A stretch of 64,000 nucleotides of DNA from Silicimonas sp963779765 (GTDB lineage: Bacteria; Pseudomonadota; Alphaproteobacteria; Rhodobacterales; Rhodobacteraceae): the NCBI GenBank assembly GCA_963779765.1, contig CAVZZP010000002.1, positions 1,364,001 to 1,428,000 of the forward strand, read 5' to 3'. The position numbers were made by a program, and so were the translations under genes. Shown here in pieces: positions 43,707-52,912 of the stretch (positions are counted from its first letter, which is position 1; the number at the start of each line of letters is the position of its first letter). The notes beneath the pieces are model-generated. The model had not been told where the DNA came from, did no database searches, and saw only the letters and a program-made list of their open reading frames with translations.

Positions 43707-44379
43707 ATGACCCGCAGACTGACGCTTATCGCAGCCCTCGCCCTCGTGGCGCTCGGAGGCTTCTTCCTCTACGGCCAGCGCGCCGGGACCGGCGCCGACC
43801 CGATGGCGGCCTACGCTCAGGACGCGGAAAGCGTCGACACCTCGATGATCGCCGACATGACGCTCGGCGACCAGAACGCACCGGTGAAGCTGATCGAGTA
43901 CGCCTCGTTCACCTGCCCGCACTGCGCCAACTTCCACGCCGAGAACTTCAAGAAGCTCAAGGCCGAATACATCGACACCGGCAAGGTCGCCTTCACCTAC
44001 CGCGAGGTCTACTTCGACCGCCCGGGCCTCTGGGCCTCGATCGTCGCGCGCTGCGGCGAGAACGCCGAAAGCCGCTATTTCGGGATCGCCGAGATGCTCT
44101 ACGCCCAGCAGCAGGACTGGGCCCGCAAGGAAACCCCGGCCGAGATCGTCGAGTCGCTGCGCCGCATCGGCAAGACGGCGGGGCTGGCCGACGCCGACCT
44201 CGACCAGTGCCTGCAGGACGCCGACAACGCCCAGGCGCTCTATGCCTACTACATGAAGAATGTCGAGGCCGACGGCATCGAACTCGACGCCCTCGTTCAT
44301 CATCGACGGCACGAAGTTCTCGAACATGCCCTGGGAGGAATTCCAGGCGACGCTGGACAAGGCGCTCGCCGAGGGATGA
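43707..44379 (+). CDS. DsbA-like thiol:disulfide interchange protein (one frameshift)
   Basis: A periplasmic thioredoxin-fold oxidoreductase of 223 residues. An N-terminal signal or anchor (TRRLTLIAALALVALGGFFLYG) is followed by a DsbA domain with active site FTCPHCANF. The cis-Pro region is TPSFIIDGTKF. An extra G at 44286 shifts the last 30 codons and joins the frame artificially to the next gene; the corrected end is LDKALAEG with a stop at 44377-44379. It overlaps the CoA-transferase start (ATGA). Confidence 0.88.
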
Positions 44380-45503
44380 CGCCCCTCCACGGCCTGAAGG
44401 TCGTCGAACTCGCGCGCGTGCTGGCCGGCCCCTGGGCGGGCCAGACGCTCGCCGATCTCGGCGCCGAGGTCATCAAGGTCGAAAGCCCTGAAGGCGACGA
44501 CACACGCAAGTGGGGTCCGCCCTTCATCGAGCACGAGGGTGACGTCTCGGCCGCCTACTATCACTCCACCAACCGCGGCAAGTCCTCCGTCACCGCCGAC
44601 TTCACGACCCCCGAGGGCCGCGCCCTGGTCGAGGACCTCGTCCGCGACGCCGATGTCCTGATCGAGAACTTCAAGGTCGGCGGCCTCGCCAAATACGGCC
44701 TCGACTACGAAAGCCTCGCCAGGATCAACCCCCGCCTCGTCTACTGCTCGATCACCGGCTTCGGACAGACCGGCCCCTACGCGCACCGTGCGGGCTACGA
44801 CTACATCATCCAGGGCATGTGCGGGCTGATGTCGATCACCGGCGACACCGTCGGCCAGCCGCAGAAGGCCGGCATCGCCGTCACCGACATCTTCACCGGC
44901 CTCTACGCCGTCACCGCGATCCAGGCTGCCCTGATCCAGCGCCAGACCACCGGTCGCGGTCAGCACATCGACATGGCGCTCCTCGACTGCGGCGTGGCGA
45001 TCATGGCGAACCAGGCGCTGAACTACCTCGCCTCCGGCACGCCGCCCACCCGCATAGGCAACGCGCACCAGAACCTCGTCCCCTACCAGGTCTTCGACTG
45101 CGCCGACGGCTGGATCATCATCGCCACCGGCAACGACGGCCAGTACCAGCGACTCTGCGCCATCCTCGGACGCGACGACCTCGCCACCGACCCGGCCTAC
45201 GCCACCAACGCCGGCCGCATCGCGGGCCGCGAGACCCTCATCGCCGCCCTGACCGACGAGACGAAGAAGCGCAACAAGGCCGACCTCCTCGCCGCCTGCG
45301 AAGCCCACGGCATCCCCGCCGGCCCCATCAACGACCTGGCCGAGGTCTTCGCCGACCCCCAGGTGCAGGCCCGAGGCCTCCAGTCCCAGGACCGCGGCGT
45401 CCCCCTCGTCCGCCCGCCCTTCCGCTTCTCCGACGCCGAGACCGCGCCCCTCCGCGCAGCCCCCGGCCTGGATGCGGACGGGGAGCGCCTGCGCAAGCGC
45501 TGA
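44376..45503 (+). CDS. CaiB/BaiF family CoA-transferase
   Basis: A family III CoA-transferase of 375 residues. The N-terminal LHGLKVVELARVLAGPWAGQTLADLGAEVIKVE is the typical opening (cut here: LARVLAGPWAGQTLADLGAE), and the catalytic Asp is expected in the DMALLDCGVA segment. It moves CoA between carboxylic acids, probably succinyl-CoA or a related donor; the acceptor is not predictable. It starts at ATG 44376 overlapping the DsbA-like stop by 4 bases. Its 3' end is followed by paired hairpins before the convergent lpxK gene. Confidence 0.9.
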   Translation: MTPLHGLKVVELARVLAGPWAGQTLADLGAEVIKVESPEGDDTRKWGPPFIEHEGDVSAAYYHSTNRGKSSVTADFTTPEGRALVEDLVRDADVLIENFKVGGLAKYGLDYESLARINPRLVYCSITGFGQTGPYAHRAGYDYIIQGMCGLMSITGDTVGQPQKAGIAVTDIFTGLYAVTAIQAALIQRQTTGRGQHIDMALLDCGVAIMANQALNYLASGTPPTRIGNAHQNLVPYQVFDCADGWIIIATGNDGQYQRLCAILGRDDLATDPAYATNAGRIAGRETLIAALTDETKKRNKADLLAACEAHGIPAGPINDLAEVFADPQVQARGLQSQDRGVPLVRPPFRFSDAETAPLRAAPGLDADGERLRKR

Positions 45504-45537
45504 CGGCTTTCATCGGTCTCTGAAATATCCCGGGGGA

Positions 45538-45571
45538 GTCCCGGCTCAAAGCCGGGACGAGGGCAGAGCCC
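45538..45571. repeat. Double hairpin between convergent genes (possible dispersed repeat/terminator)
   Basis: A perfect 9-bp stem with a 3-base loop (arms GTCCCGGCT 45538-45546 and AGCCGGGAC 45550-45558) is followed by a second small hairpin (GGGC-AGA-GCCC, 45561-45571). It is preceded by an ATATCCCGGGGGAG-type sequence. It fills the 69 bases between caiB and lpxK stops. No T run is present. Similar CG-rich palindromes ending in GGGCAGAGCCCC recur between genes in Rhodobacteraceae (recalled, not checked here). Confidence 0.55.
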
Positions 45572-45572
45572 C

Positions 45573-46560
45573 CTACAGCCCCAACCGCTTCAAAGCCGCC
45601 TCCAGCGCCCCGACCTCGTCGAACCTGAGCCGCACCGGCAGCGTCAGCACCTTCTGCCGGAACGACGGAGGCAGCCGCACCGCGTCCTTCTCGGTCGTGA
45701 CAAGTTGCGCGCCCAGCACCTCCGCCTCGATCTCGAGGCGCTTCATCAGCGCGTCGGTCAGCGGCTGGTGGTCGTCCAGCGCCTCGGCCCGCAGAAGCTC
45801 CGCCCCCTCGGCCCTGAGCGTGGCGAAAAACTTCTCCGGCCGCCCGATGCCCGCGAAGGCCATGACCCGCAGGCCCGCCCAGTCCATTCCCGTCCGCAGC
45901 ACCTCCAGATGCGCCGTCGCGCGCGGGACAATGACGGCCCCGCCCCAGGTCGCGCCGAACCGCTCCTGTGCCGCCGCCGCGCCGATGGTCAAAACCAGAT
46001 CCGCACGCGCCATCCCCGCCGCCACGGGCTCGCGCAGCGGACCCGCGGGGATCACCCGCCCGTTGCCGAAGCCTGTCTCGGCGTCGACCACGACGACCGA
46101 CAGGGACTTCGCCACAGAAGGATTCTGGAACCCGTCATCGAGAAGGATGACCTCCGCCCCGGCCGCTTCCGCGGCCCGCACACCTGCGGCGCGGTCCTTC
46201 GCCACCCAGACCGGCGCGAAGGCCGACAGCAGAAGCGGTTCGTCCCCCACCTCCTTTGCCCCGTGCTGCCGTTCGTCGACGCGAAGCGGACCCTCGGCGC
46301 TGCCGCCATAGCCGCGCGTCACCACATGCGCGGCCTGCGCTCCCAAACCGCTCGAGAAGGGCTATGACCGTCGGCGTCTTGCCCGTGCCGCCTGCCGTCA
46401 GGTTGCCGACGCAGATCACCGGCACTCCCGCCGTCACCTCGGGCGGCCGCGCCACCCGCCGCGCCGTGGCGCCCGCGTAGACCTTCGCCAAGGGCGCCAA
46501 TGTCCGCGCCTGCCATCCGGGCCGCGCGGGCGGGTTCGACCAGAACCCCGGCGCCCTCAC
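45573..46560 (-). CDS. lpxK: Tetraacyldisaccharide 4'-kinase (one frameshift)
   Basis: It phosphorylates the lipid A disaccharide at the 4' position, at the inner membrane. 328 residues. The Walker A motif is GNLTAGGTGKTPT, and the downstream VTRGYGG and ILLDDGFQ motifs (Walker B-like) are intact. One extra base in 46345-46347 splits the N-terminal 70 residues from the rest; removal joins LLERLGAQAAHV. The GTG start at 46560 overlaps the waaA stop (GTGA). The order DUF4170-waaA-lpxK is usual in Rhodobacteraceae. Confidence 0.9.
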
Positions 46561-47792
46561 TTCGGCGGTTCCCCGTCGAGCGCCACGTCGATATCCTCGG
46601 TCAGCCACTCGACGACATGGGCGCTTTCGGTCGTCACCGCCCAGCCCGCCTGCGCCAGCGAGGCCGCCTTGTCGGGCGCCAGAAGCGTCACCACGGCCTC
46701 TCCCAGCGCGTCGGGCGAATCGACCGTCATCACAGCGCCCGACGCCTTCAGCCGGTCGAAACGCGAGGTCGCCTGTCCGATCGCGGGCCCGTGCAGGACG
46801 GCCGAGCCCAACGCCGCCGGGTCGAAGGGATCGGCAAGCGGAGGCCCGTCCGACAGCGTACCGCCGATATAGGTCGCGGGCGCCAGCCGGTACCACAGGC
46901 CCATCTCGTCCTCGCCGTCGGCGACATAGACCTGCACCTCGGGGTCGGGCTCGCCGCCCTCGCTTCTCAGGCTCGTGCGCCAGTTCCCGGCCTCGAACCG
47001 CGCGCGGATCTCCAGCGCTTCGGAGGGGTCGGCGGGCGTCACGATCAGCAGAAGCCGGTGCGCCGCACGGAACGCCTTGCGGTGCGCCGCCTCGATCACG
47101 TCCGTCTCATGCGCGCGCACCTGCGCCGCCAGCCACACGGGCCGTCCGCCCAGAAGCAGAGCCAGTGTGTCGCATTCGGCCTGGTTGCAGCGCTGCGCGA
47201 GGATCGTGTCGCAGAGCGGCCCCGTGATCTCGATCCGCGTCGCGGTTCCGCCCAGCGACCGCCGCAGCGCCTGCGCCTCGCTCGCCGACACGGCAAGGCA
47301 GGCGCGGAACGCTCCCAGGTAGTCCGGATAGCGCCGCCGCGGTCCCACCGCCTCGCGCGATGGCGAGACGTGGTAAAGCGGAACGTCGCGCCGCGCCGTC
47401 GCGGTGAAAAGTTTGGGACGGTCCGTCACCCCCATCTCGACCGCCACGTCGGGGCGCCAGTGATCGAGAAACCTCTGGATCGCCGACGAGCTTTCGTCCG
47501 GCCCGGCGTGGTGGATGGCCTCGGCGACGAGCGACGGAAGAAGCGGCCCCTCGGCATCGGTGGTGACGAGACACGAGACCGGCTCCTGCCGCAGCCGAGA
47601 CAGCGCGCGCGCCAGGGCCGGGGCGGGCCCCGCCTCGGGTGGGGTACGGGCGTGCATCCACAGAAGCAGTCCCTCGGGCCGCGCGCGGCTTGGCTGTCCG
47701 CGCCGCTCCGTCTCGCTGAAGCCGCTCTCCGTTTCCGGCTCGCCCGGTGTCGTGCCCCGCAGCCGCGCCGCGGCCCGGCCCAGACGCTTCAG
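46557..47792 (-). CDS. waaA: 3-deoxy-D-manno-octulosonic acid transferase (start codon unresolved)
   Basis: A Kdo transferase that adds Kdo to lipid IVA, about 410 residues. The N-terminal glycosyltransferase half has the family pattern (LLLWMHARTPPEAG, VEMGVTDRPKLF) and a C-terminal nucleotide-sugar half ends TYIGGTLSDGPPLADPFDPAALG. No ATG, GTG or TTG lies in frame upstream of Met 47657, yet conserved residues (WILKRLGRAAARL) continue to about 47795, right behind a GGAGGA site. A CTG at 47792 or a base error in the start is likely. It overlaps lpxK by 4 bases. Confidence 0.8.
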   Translation of the reverse strand: MKRLGRAAARLRGTTPGEPETESGFSETERRGQPSRARPEGLLLWMHARTPPEAGPAPALARALSRLRQEPVSCLVTTDAEGPLLPSLVAEAIHHAGPDESSSAIQRFLDHWRPDVAVEMGVTDRPKLFTATARRDVPLYHVSPSREAVGPRRRYPDYLGAFRACLAVSASEAQALRRSLGGTATRIEITGPLCDTILAQRCNQAECDTLALLLGGRPVWLAAQVRAHETDVIEAAHRKAFRAAHRLLLIVTPADPSEALEIRARFEAGNWRTSLRSEGGEPDPEVQVYVADGEDEMGLWYRLAPATYIGGTLSDGPPLADPFDPAALGSAVLHGPAIGQATSRFDRLKASGAVMTVDSPDALGEAVVTLLAPDKAASLAQAGWAVTTESAHVVEWLTEDIDVALDGEPPK

Positions 47793-47812
47793 GATCCAGC
47801 CGTCCTCCAGGT

Positions 47813-48058
47813 TCAGGATCCCAGCTCCTCGGTCGGGGACACCTCGGCCTCTTCGTCCCTCAGTCGATGGATATGAGCGATGTAATAGCGCATGTGCGCG
47901 TTATCGACGGTCCGCTGGGCCTCGGCCTTCCAGGCGTTGTACGCGCTCTGGTAGTCGGGAAACATACCCACGATATGCAGGCCGTCCACATCGCGAAAGA
48001 CGTTCTTCGAGGGATCGACAAGCTCGCCGCCGAATACGAGGTGCAGTCTCTGGGCCAT
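47813..48058 (-). CDS. DUF4170 protein
   Basis: An 81-residue cytoplasmic protein (MAQRLHLVFGGEL start, then VGMFPDYQSAYNAWKAEAQRTV cut here to SAYNAWKAEAQRTVD). It is the DUF4170 family, found almost exclusively in alphaproteobacteria directly upstream of waaA. No catalytic residues are evident. It starts 32 bases after the phosphoesterase gene and ends about 20 bases before waaA, so it is the first LPS gene of this unit. Function is unknown. Confidence 0.85.
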   Translation of the reverse strand: MAQRLHLVFGGELVDPSKNVFRDVDGLHIVGMFPDYQSAYNAWKAEAQRTVDNAHMRYYIAHIHRLRDEEAEVSPTEELGS

Positions 48059-48090
48059 CTCTTCGGTCTCCTGTTCAGGTCCGCCGGCGA

Positions 48091-48855
48091 CTATGCCTGC
48101 CGCGGCTTGACGATAGGTGAGCGTGGCACCTTCAGCTTCTGACGCCCGACGTCCTGCAGCGCGAAGACGTCCTTGCCGTCGAAAACCACGGGGATCAATG
48201 CGTGACCCCACCCCGCGCCCGTGTCGACGTTGACCCGGTTGCCATAGTGCGTCGGCTCGTCCACCGGCGTGTGGCCATGGACGATCAGCGCCTCGTGGTC
48301 GCCCAGGTGCCACAGGAACTCGTCGCGGATCCACATCAGGTCGTCGGGCTCCTGCGCTTCCAGCGGAAAACCGGGCCGGATTCCGGCGTGAACGAAGATC
48401 CGGCCGTCCTTGCGATACCACAGGGGAAGCGTGCGAAGGAAATCCGTATGCGCCGCGGGCACGGCGCGCCTCAGCCGCTTCAGAAGCGACGCGTCGCCTT
48501 CCAGCAACTTCTTCTTTACCCCATAGGACTCAAGCGTCGATTTCCCGCCCAAAGCGTGGGTCGTCCACGAGATCCCCGCCCGCATCCGGGGGTGCGTGCC
48601 ATCGCCGCCGTCCAGCGTGTCGAGGAACAGCCGGTCGTGGTTGCCGCAGAGGACGATCCAGTCCTCGCCCCGCGCGATGCCGTCGATCAGGAACTGGATG
48701 ACGCCGCGCAACTCGGGCCCCCGGTCCACGAGGTCGCCGATGTGAACCACGCGCGGCCGTCCCACGCCGGCACGCTTGGCGTCCTCCGCAATGAGGGTGT
48801 GGCCTGCCCTCAGCTTGTCGAGGTGGCCGTGGATGTCGCCGATCGCATAGATCAT
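48091..48855 (-). CDS. Calcineurin-like metallophosphoesterase (serine/threonine phosphatase type)
   Basis: A 254-residue dinuclear metal phosphoesterase. Metal-site motifs are GDIHGH (6-11), GDLVDRG, GNHD, and later HAG and GHTPVDEPTHYG, in the order of PrpA/ApaH-like protein phosphatases. The size fits PrpA-type serine/threonine phosphatases or ApaH-type diadenosine tetraphosphatases; sequence alone does not decide. It is transcribed toward DUF4170, waaA and lpxK with a 32-base gap. Confidence 0.88.
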   Translation of the reverse strand: MIYAIGDIHGHLDKLRAGHTLIAEDAKRAGVGRPRVVHIGDLVDRGPELRGVIQFLIDGIARGEDWIVLCGNHDRLFLDTLDGGDGTHPRMRAGISWTTHALGGKSTLESYGVKKKLLEGDASLLKRLRRAVPAAHTDFLRTLPLWYRKDGRIFVHAGIRPGFPLEAQEPDDLMWIRDEFLWHLGDHEALIVHGHTPVDEPTHYGNRVNVDTGAGWGHALIPVVFDGKDVFALQDVGRQKLKVPRSPIVKPRQA

Positions 48856-48954
48856 GGGGTGCTCTTATTCGGAATGAAAGGAACGGGCCAGAGCCGACCC
48901 GGTTCCTGAGGCTCCCATCGCCTCGTCCCGTTGTGCATCCGCCATACCGATGAC

Positions 48955-48982
48955 GCGCGCGCGGGGTCCGGCCCGCGCGCGC
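48955..48982 (-). terminator. GC-only hairpin downstream of serA
   Basis: A perfect 11-bp stem (arms 48955-48965 and 48972-48982, alternating GC ending GGG/CCC) with a 6-base loop lies 14 bases after the serA stop. No T run follows on the minus strand, so it may act as an mRNA 3' stabiliser or a Rho-assisted stop rather than a classical terminator. Confidence 0.5.
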
Positions 48983-48995
48983 ATCCGGGCATCCG

Positions 48996-50594
48996 TCAGA
49001 CGTCGAACACCAGCGGCCGGATTTGCTCGAATAGCCCCGTCGCCTTCAGCTTGCCGATGACCGGCGCGGGCACCGGCTCGTCGACATAGAGAAGCGCTAT
49101 GGCGTCGCCGTTCTTCTGCGACCGGCCGAGAGTGAAGTTGGCGATGTTGACGCCGTTCTCGCCCATGGTCTGCCCCAGGGCGCCGATGATGCCCGGTACG
49201 TCCTCGTTCGTGGTGTACAGCATGTGCGCCCCGATCTCGGCGTCGATGGTGATGCCCTTGATCTGGATGAAGCGCGGCTTGCCGTCCGAATAGACCGTCC
49301 CGGCGATGGATCTCTCGCGCTTGTCGGTCGCGACGGTCAGCTTCACGTAGCTGTCGAACACCCCCGACTTCTCCTGCGTCGTGGTCGACAGGGCGATCCC
49401 GCGATCCTTCGCGATCACCGGCGCGGACACCATGTTCACCTCGGGATTGTGCGCCTTCAGGATCCCCGCCACCGCCGCCGCGTTCAGCGCGGCGGTGTTC
49501 ATCCCGGCCACTTCGCCGTTGTAGAGAATGTTGACCGCCCGGATCGGCTCGTCCGTCAGTTGCCCCGCGAAAGCGCCCAGATGCCCGGCAAGCTTCACCC
49601 ACGGCCCCATCACCTTGGCTTCTTCCGCCGTGACCGACGGCATGTTCAGCGCGTTCTGCACCGCCCCCGTCAGCAGGTAGTCCGACATCTGCTCGGCGAC
49701 CTGAAGCGCCACGTTCTCCTGCGCCTCGGTGGTCGAGGCCCCCAGATGCGGCGTCACCACCACGTTCGGCAGGTTGAACAGAGGCGATGCCGTGGCGGGT
49801 TCCTGCGCGAAGACGTCGAAGGCAGCGCCGGCCACACGACCCTCTTTCAGCGCCAGCGCCAGCGCGTCCTCGTCGACCAACCCGCCACGGGCGCAGTTGA
49901 TGATCCGCACGCCCGGCTTCATCCCCGCGATGGCTTCGGCCGACAGGATGTTGCGCGTCTTGTCGGTCAGGGGAACGTGCAGCGTGATGAAGTCGGCGCG
50001 TCGCAGCAACTCGTCCAGTTCGACCTTCTCGACGCCCAGCTTGTCGGCCCGCTCCTCGGACAGGAAGGGGTCGTAGGCCACGACCTTCATCTGCAATCCC
50101 AACGCCCGCTCGATCACGATCGAGCCGATGTTGCCCGCCCCGATCACGCCCAGCGTCTTGTTGAACAACTCGACGCCCATGAAACGGTTCTTCTCCCACT
50201 TGCCCGCATGGGTCGAGGTCGAGGCCTCGGGGATCTGCCGCGCCACGGCGAACATCATCGCGATGGCGTGCTCGGCGGTGGTGATCGAGTTGCCGAAGGG
50301 CGTGTTCATCACGATCACGCCCTTCTTCGAGGCGGCGGGGATGTCGACGTTGTCGACCCCGATCCCGGCGCGGGCGACGACCTTCAGGTTGGTGGCAGCC
50401 TCCAGCACCTTCTCGGTGACCTTGGTGGCCGACCGGATGGCAAGGCCGTCATACTCGCCGATGACGGACAGGAGCTTGTCCTTGTCCTTCCCGAGCGTCG
50501 GATCGAACGTCACGTCGATCCCCCGGTCGCGGAAGATCTGGACGGCGGTCTCGCTCAGCGCGTCGCTGACGAGGACTTTGGGTTTCTGTGTCAT
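48996..50594 (-). CDS. serA: D-3-phosphoglycerate dehydrogenase
   Basis: First enzyme of serine synthesis, 532 residues, long form. The NAD-binding motif is GVIGAGNIGS, the catalytic Arg/Glu/His are in NCARGGLVDE and VVTPHLGAST. An intervening allosteric substrate-binding (ASB) domain and a C-terminal ACT domain (NEDVPGIIGALG onward) follow, so serine feedback is possible. ATG 50594 (MTQKPKVLVSD). serC lies upstream on the same strand; the 88-base gap holds four 11-bp tandem repeats. The frame is intact. Confidence 0.95.
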   Translation of the reverse strand: MTQKPKVLVSDALSETAVQIFRDRGIDVTFDPTLGKDKDKLLSVIGEYDGLAIRSATKVTEKVLEAATNLKVVARAGIGVDNVDIPAASKKGVIVMNTPFGNSITTAEHAIAMMFAVARQIPEASTSTHAGKWEKNRFMGVELFNKTLGVIGAGNIGSIVIERALGLQMKVVAYDPFLSEERADKLGVEKVELDELLRRADFITLHVPLTDKTRNILSAEAIAGMKPGVRIINCARGGLVDEDALALALKEGRVAGAAFDVFAQEPATASPLFNLPNVVVTPHLGASTTEAQENVALQVAEQMSDYLLTGAVQNALNMPSVTAEEAKVMGPWVKLAGHLGAFAGQLTDEPIRAVNILYNGEVAGMNTAALNAAAVAGILKAHNPEVNMVSAPVIAKDRGIALSTTTQEKSGVFDSYVKLTVATDKRERSIAGTVYSDGKPRFIQIKGITIDAEIGAHMLYTTNEDVPGIIGALGQTMGENGVNIANFTLGRSQKNGDAIALLYVDEPVPAPVIGKLKATGLFEQIRPLVFDV

Positions 50595-50618
50595 GTTCTC
50601 ATCCGTGTCTGTGGTCGC

Positions 50619-50662
50619 ACCGACGCAATACCGACGTGATACCGACGTATTACCGATGCACC
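50619..50662. repeat. Four 11-bp tandem repeats between serC and serA
   Basis: Four units start at 50619, 50630, 50641 and 50652, each beginning ACCGACG or ACCGATG (consensus ACCGACGTAWT, minus strand reading ATACGTCGGT). The exact 11-bp period equals about one helical turn. It lies 25 bases upstream of the serA ATG on the transcribed side. It may be an operator array for cooperative binding, a slippage-prone leader, or an mRNA feature. No protein is known to me. Confidence 0.7.
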
Positions 50663-50682
50663 AAAATGGGGTTGGGTAGCGC

Positions 50683-51838
50683 TCAGGCAGCCTGCGTCTG
50701 GACCGCGATCTCGGTCTCGAAAGCCCACTCGATCCAGGGCACCAAGGCCTCGACATCCGAGGTCTCGACCGTCGCACCGCACCAGATCCGAAGGCCGGGA
50801 GGCGCGTCGCGGTAATAGGCCGCGTCATAGGCCACGCCCTCCGCCTCCAGCCGTTTCGCGACCGCCTTGGCGAAGGCAGCACCGTCCCGGATGCGGTCGT
50901 CGGTGAACTTCAGGCAGACGCTCGTGTTGGACCAAGTCTCTGGCTTCACAGCCAGATTCGAGATCCACGGCGTCCGCTCGCAGAAGTCCCAAAGCACCTG
51001 CGCATTGGCGTTCGCCCGCGCCTTCAGCCCCTCCAGACCGCCCACGCTTTCCGCCCAGTCAAGCGCGAACAGGTAATCCTCGACGCACAGCATCGACGGC
51101 GTGTTGATCGTCTCACCCTTGAAGACCCCGTCGATCAGCTTCCCGCCCTTCGTCAGCCGGAAGATCTTCGGCAGCGGCCAGGAAGGCGTATAACTTTCAA
51201 GCCTTTGCACCGCGCGCGGCGACAGGATCAGCATCCCGTGCGCCGCCTCGCCGCCCAGCACCTTCTGCCAGGAATAGGTCACCACATCGAGCCGATCCCA
51301 CGGCAGATCCTGCGCGAAGGCGGCACTCGTCGCATCCACGATCACCAGCCCCTCGCGGTCGGCCGGAATCTCGACGCTGTCAGGCACACGCACGCCCGAG
51401 GTGGTGCCGTTCCACGTCATCACCACGTCCGCGTCCCAGTCGACGGCGTCGAAATCGACTATCTCACCATAGTCGGCGGTCGTCACTTTCGCGTCCAGTT
51501 TCAACTGCTTGACCGCGTCCGTCACCCAACCTGACCCGAAGCTTTCCCAAGCCAGCATCTCGACCTTGCGGGCGCCCAGCAGGTTCCACATCGCCATCTC
51601 GACCGCGCCGGTATCGGACGCGGGGACGATCCCGATCATGGTAGTCGGCCGGCACGCCCAGAATCTCGCGGGTCCGCTCGATGGCCGCCAGAAGCTTGGC
51701 CTTGCCGATGGCGGCACGGTGCGACCGGCCCAAAGGCGCGTCGTTAAGCTTTTCCAGCTTGAATGTCGGGGGTTTGGCACAGGGGCCGGAAGAGAACCGC
51801 GGATTGACCGGCCGCGATGCCGGTTTCGTCATATTCAT
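50683..51838 (-). CDS. serC: Phosphoserine aminotransferase (one frameshift)
   Basis: A PLP aminotransferase that makes phosphoserine from 3-phosphohydroxypyruvate, 384 residues, long alphaproteobacterial form. The N-terminal SRPVNPRFSSGPCAKPP and the PLP Lys in TYSWQKVLGGEAAHG are visible. One extra base at 51640/51641 separates the first ~65 residues; removal joins VPADYMIGIVPASDTG. ATG 51838 or 51832. It is divergent from serB and co-directional with serA. Confidence 0.92.
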
Positions 51839-51997
51839 CTCTGAATACCCTCTCAGATATACGCCCCTCGTTGGGGAGGGGTGTCCCGCCGACGGAGTTA
51901 CGCCTGCCCCGACCCTTCCGCAAGCAGGGAAATGACGCTAAGCGGGCGCGATACGTCGCAAAGCAGCGCCGCGCCTCAAATATCGGAATCCGACGAC

Positions 51998-52861
51998 ATG
52001 CCCGTCATCTCGCTGATCGCCCGACCCGGCACCCTCGACCCCGCGCTGGTGTCGACGCTGCAAGGCGCGTTCGGCGCGACGGGCGACGCGATCTGGCTTT
52101 CGCCCGACGAGGCTTGCGAGTTTCCCGTCGCCGTGGCGCCCCTCAACGTCGCGCAGGTCCATTCCGAGGTCGGTGCCATGCGCGTCGACCTGAATTGTCT
52201 GCCCGACGGCGACCGCCGGAAATCGCTCCTGATCGCCGACATGGATTCCACCATGATCGGCCAGGAATGCATCGACGAACTGGCCGATGAGGCGGGCGTC
52301 GGTGCCCGCGTGTCCGAGATCACCGCCCGCGCGATGAACGGCGAGTTGAACTTCGAGGCGGCGCTCCTCGAACGCGTCGGCCTCCTCAAGGGCCTGCCCG
52401 TCTCCGTCATCGAGCGCGTGATCGAGAGCCGCATCACCCTCGCCCCCGGCGGCGAAACGCTGGTTCGCACCATGAAGGCGCACGGCGCCACCACCGCCCT
52501 TGTCTCGGGCGGCTTCACACAATTCACCGGGCGCATCGGCCAGCGCCTCGGATTCGACACCACGCGCGCCAATACCCTGCTGGAGCAGGACGGCAAGCTG
52601 ACCGGCGACGTCGCACGCCCCATCCTCGGCCGCGAGGCCAAGGTGACGGCGCTGCGCGAACTATCCCCCGATACCTCGCGCGCCATTGCCGTCGGCGACG
52701 GCGCAAACGACCTCGGCATGATCGAACTGGCGGGCCTGGGCGTCGCCCTTCACGCCAAGCCGATCGTCGCTGCCTCGGCCCCGCAACGCATCGACCATTG
52801 CGACCTGACCGCGCTCCTCTTCCTGCAAGGCTACAGCCGGGACGACTTCCGTGTTTCGTGA
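51998..52861 (+). CDS. serB: Phosphoserine phosphatase
   Basis: The last step of serine synthesis, a HAD-family phosphatase of 287 residues. The nucleophile motif is DMDST (Asp81, Asp83), followed by VSGGFT (motif II), a Lys in the KVTAL segment and GDGANDLGMI (motif IV). The N-terminal ~75 residues form an ACT-like domain. ATG 51998 is used. It faces away from serC across 159 bases, which likely contain both promoters; I see a CCCCTC/GAGGGG inverted repeat there but no clear riboswitch. Confidence 0.93.
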   Translation: MPVISLIARPGTLDPALVSTLQGAFGATGDAIWLSPDEACEFPVAVAPLNVAQVHSEVGAMRVDLNCLPDGDRRKSLLIADMDSTMIGQECIDELADEAGVGARVSEITARAMNGELNFEAALLERVGLLKGLPVSVIERVIESRITLAPGGETLVRTMKAHGATTALVSGGFTQFTGRIGQRLGFDTTRANTLLEQDGKLTGDVARPILGREAKVTALRELSPDTSRAIAVGDGANDLGMIELAGLGVALHAKPIVAASAPQRIDHCDLTALLFLQGYSRDDFRVS

Positions 52862-52864
52862 CTA

Positions 52865-52890
52865 CGTTAATTAACACTTGCGTTAAATAA
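52865..52890 (+). promoter_or_regulatory. AT-rich direct repeats upstream of the ArsR gene
   Basis: Two 10-bp units, CGTTAATTAA (52865-52874) and CGTTAAATAA (52881-52890), are 16 bp apart, in the 51 bases between serB and the ArsR ATG. They are the only AT-rich stretch in the area. They could combine a promoter with an operator for the ArsR-type repressor just downstream. This is a candidate only. Confidence 0.45.
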
Positions 52891-52912
52891 GGAATTGGTC
52901 GAGGTTCACCCC

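Noticed and set aside
43707..45503. One long plus-strand frame that looks like a DsbA-CaiB fusion protein
   Set aside because: The fusion arises from an extra G at 44286. The correct DsbA end (LDKALAEG, stop 44377) overlaps a good CaiB start at 44376, the usual two-gene arrangement.
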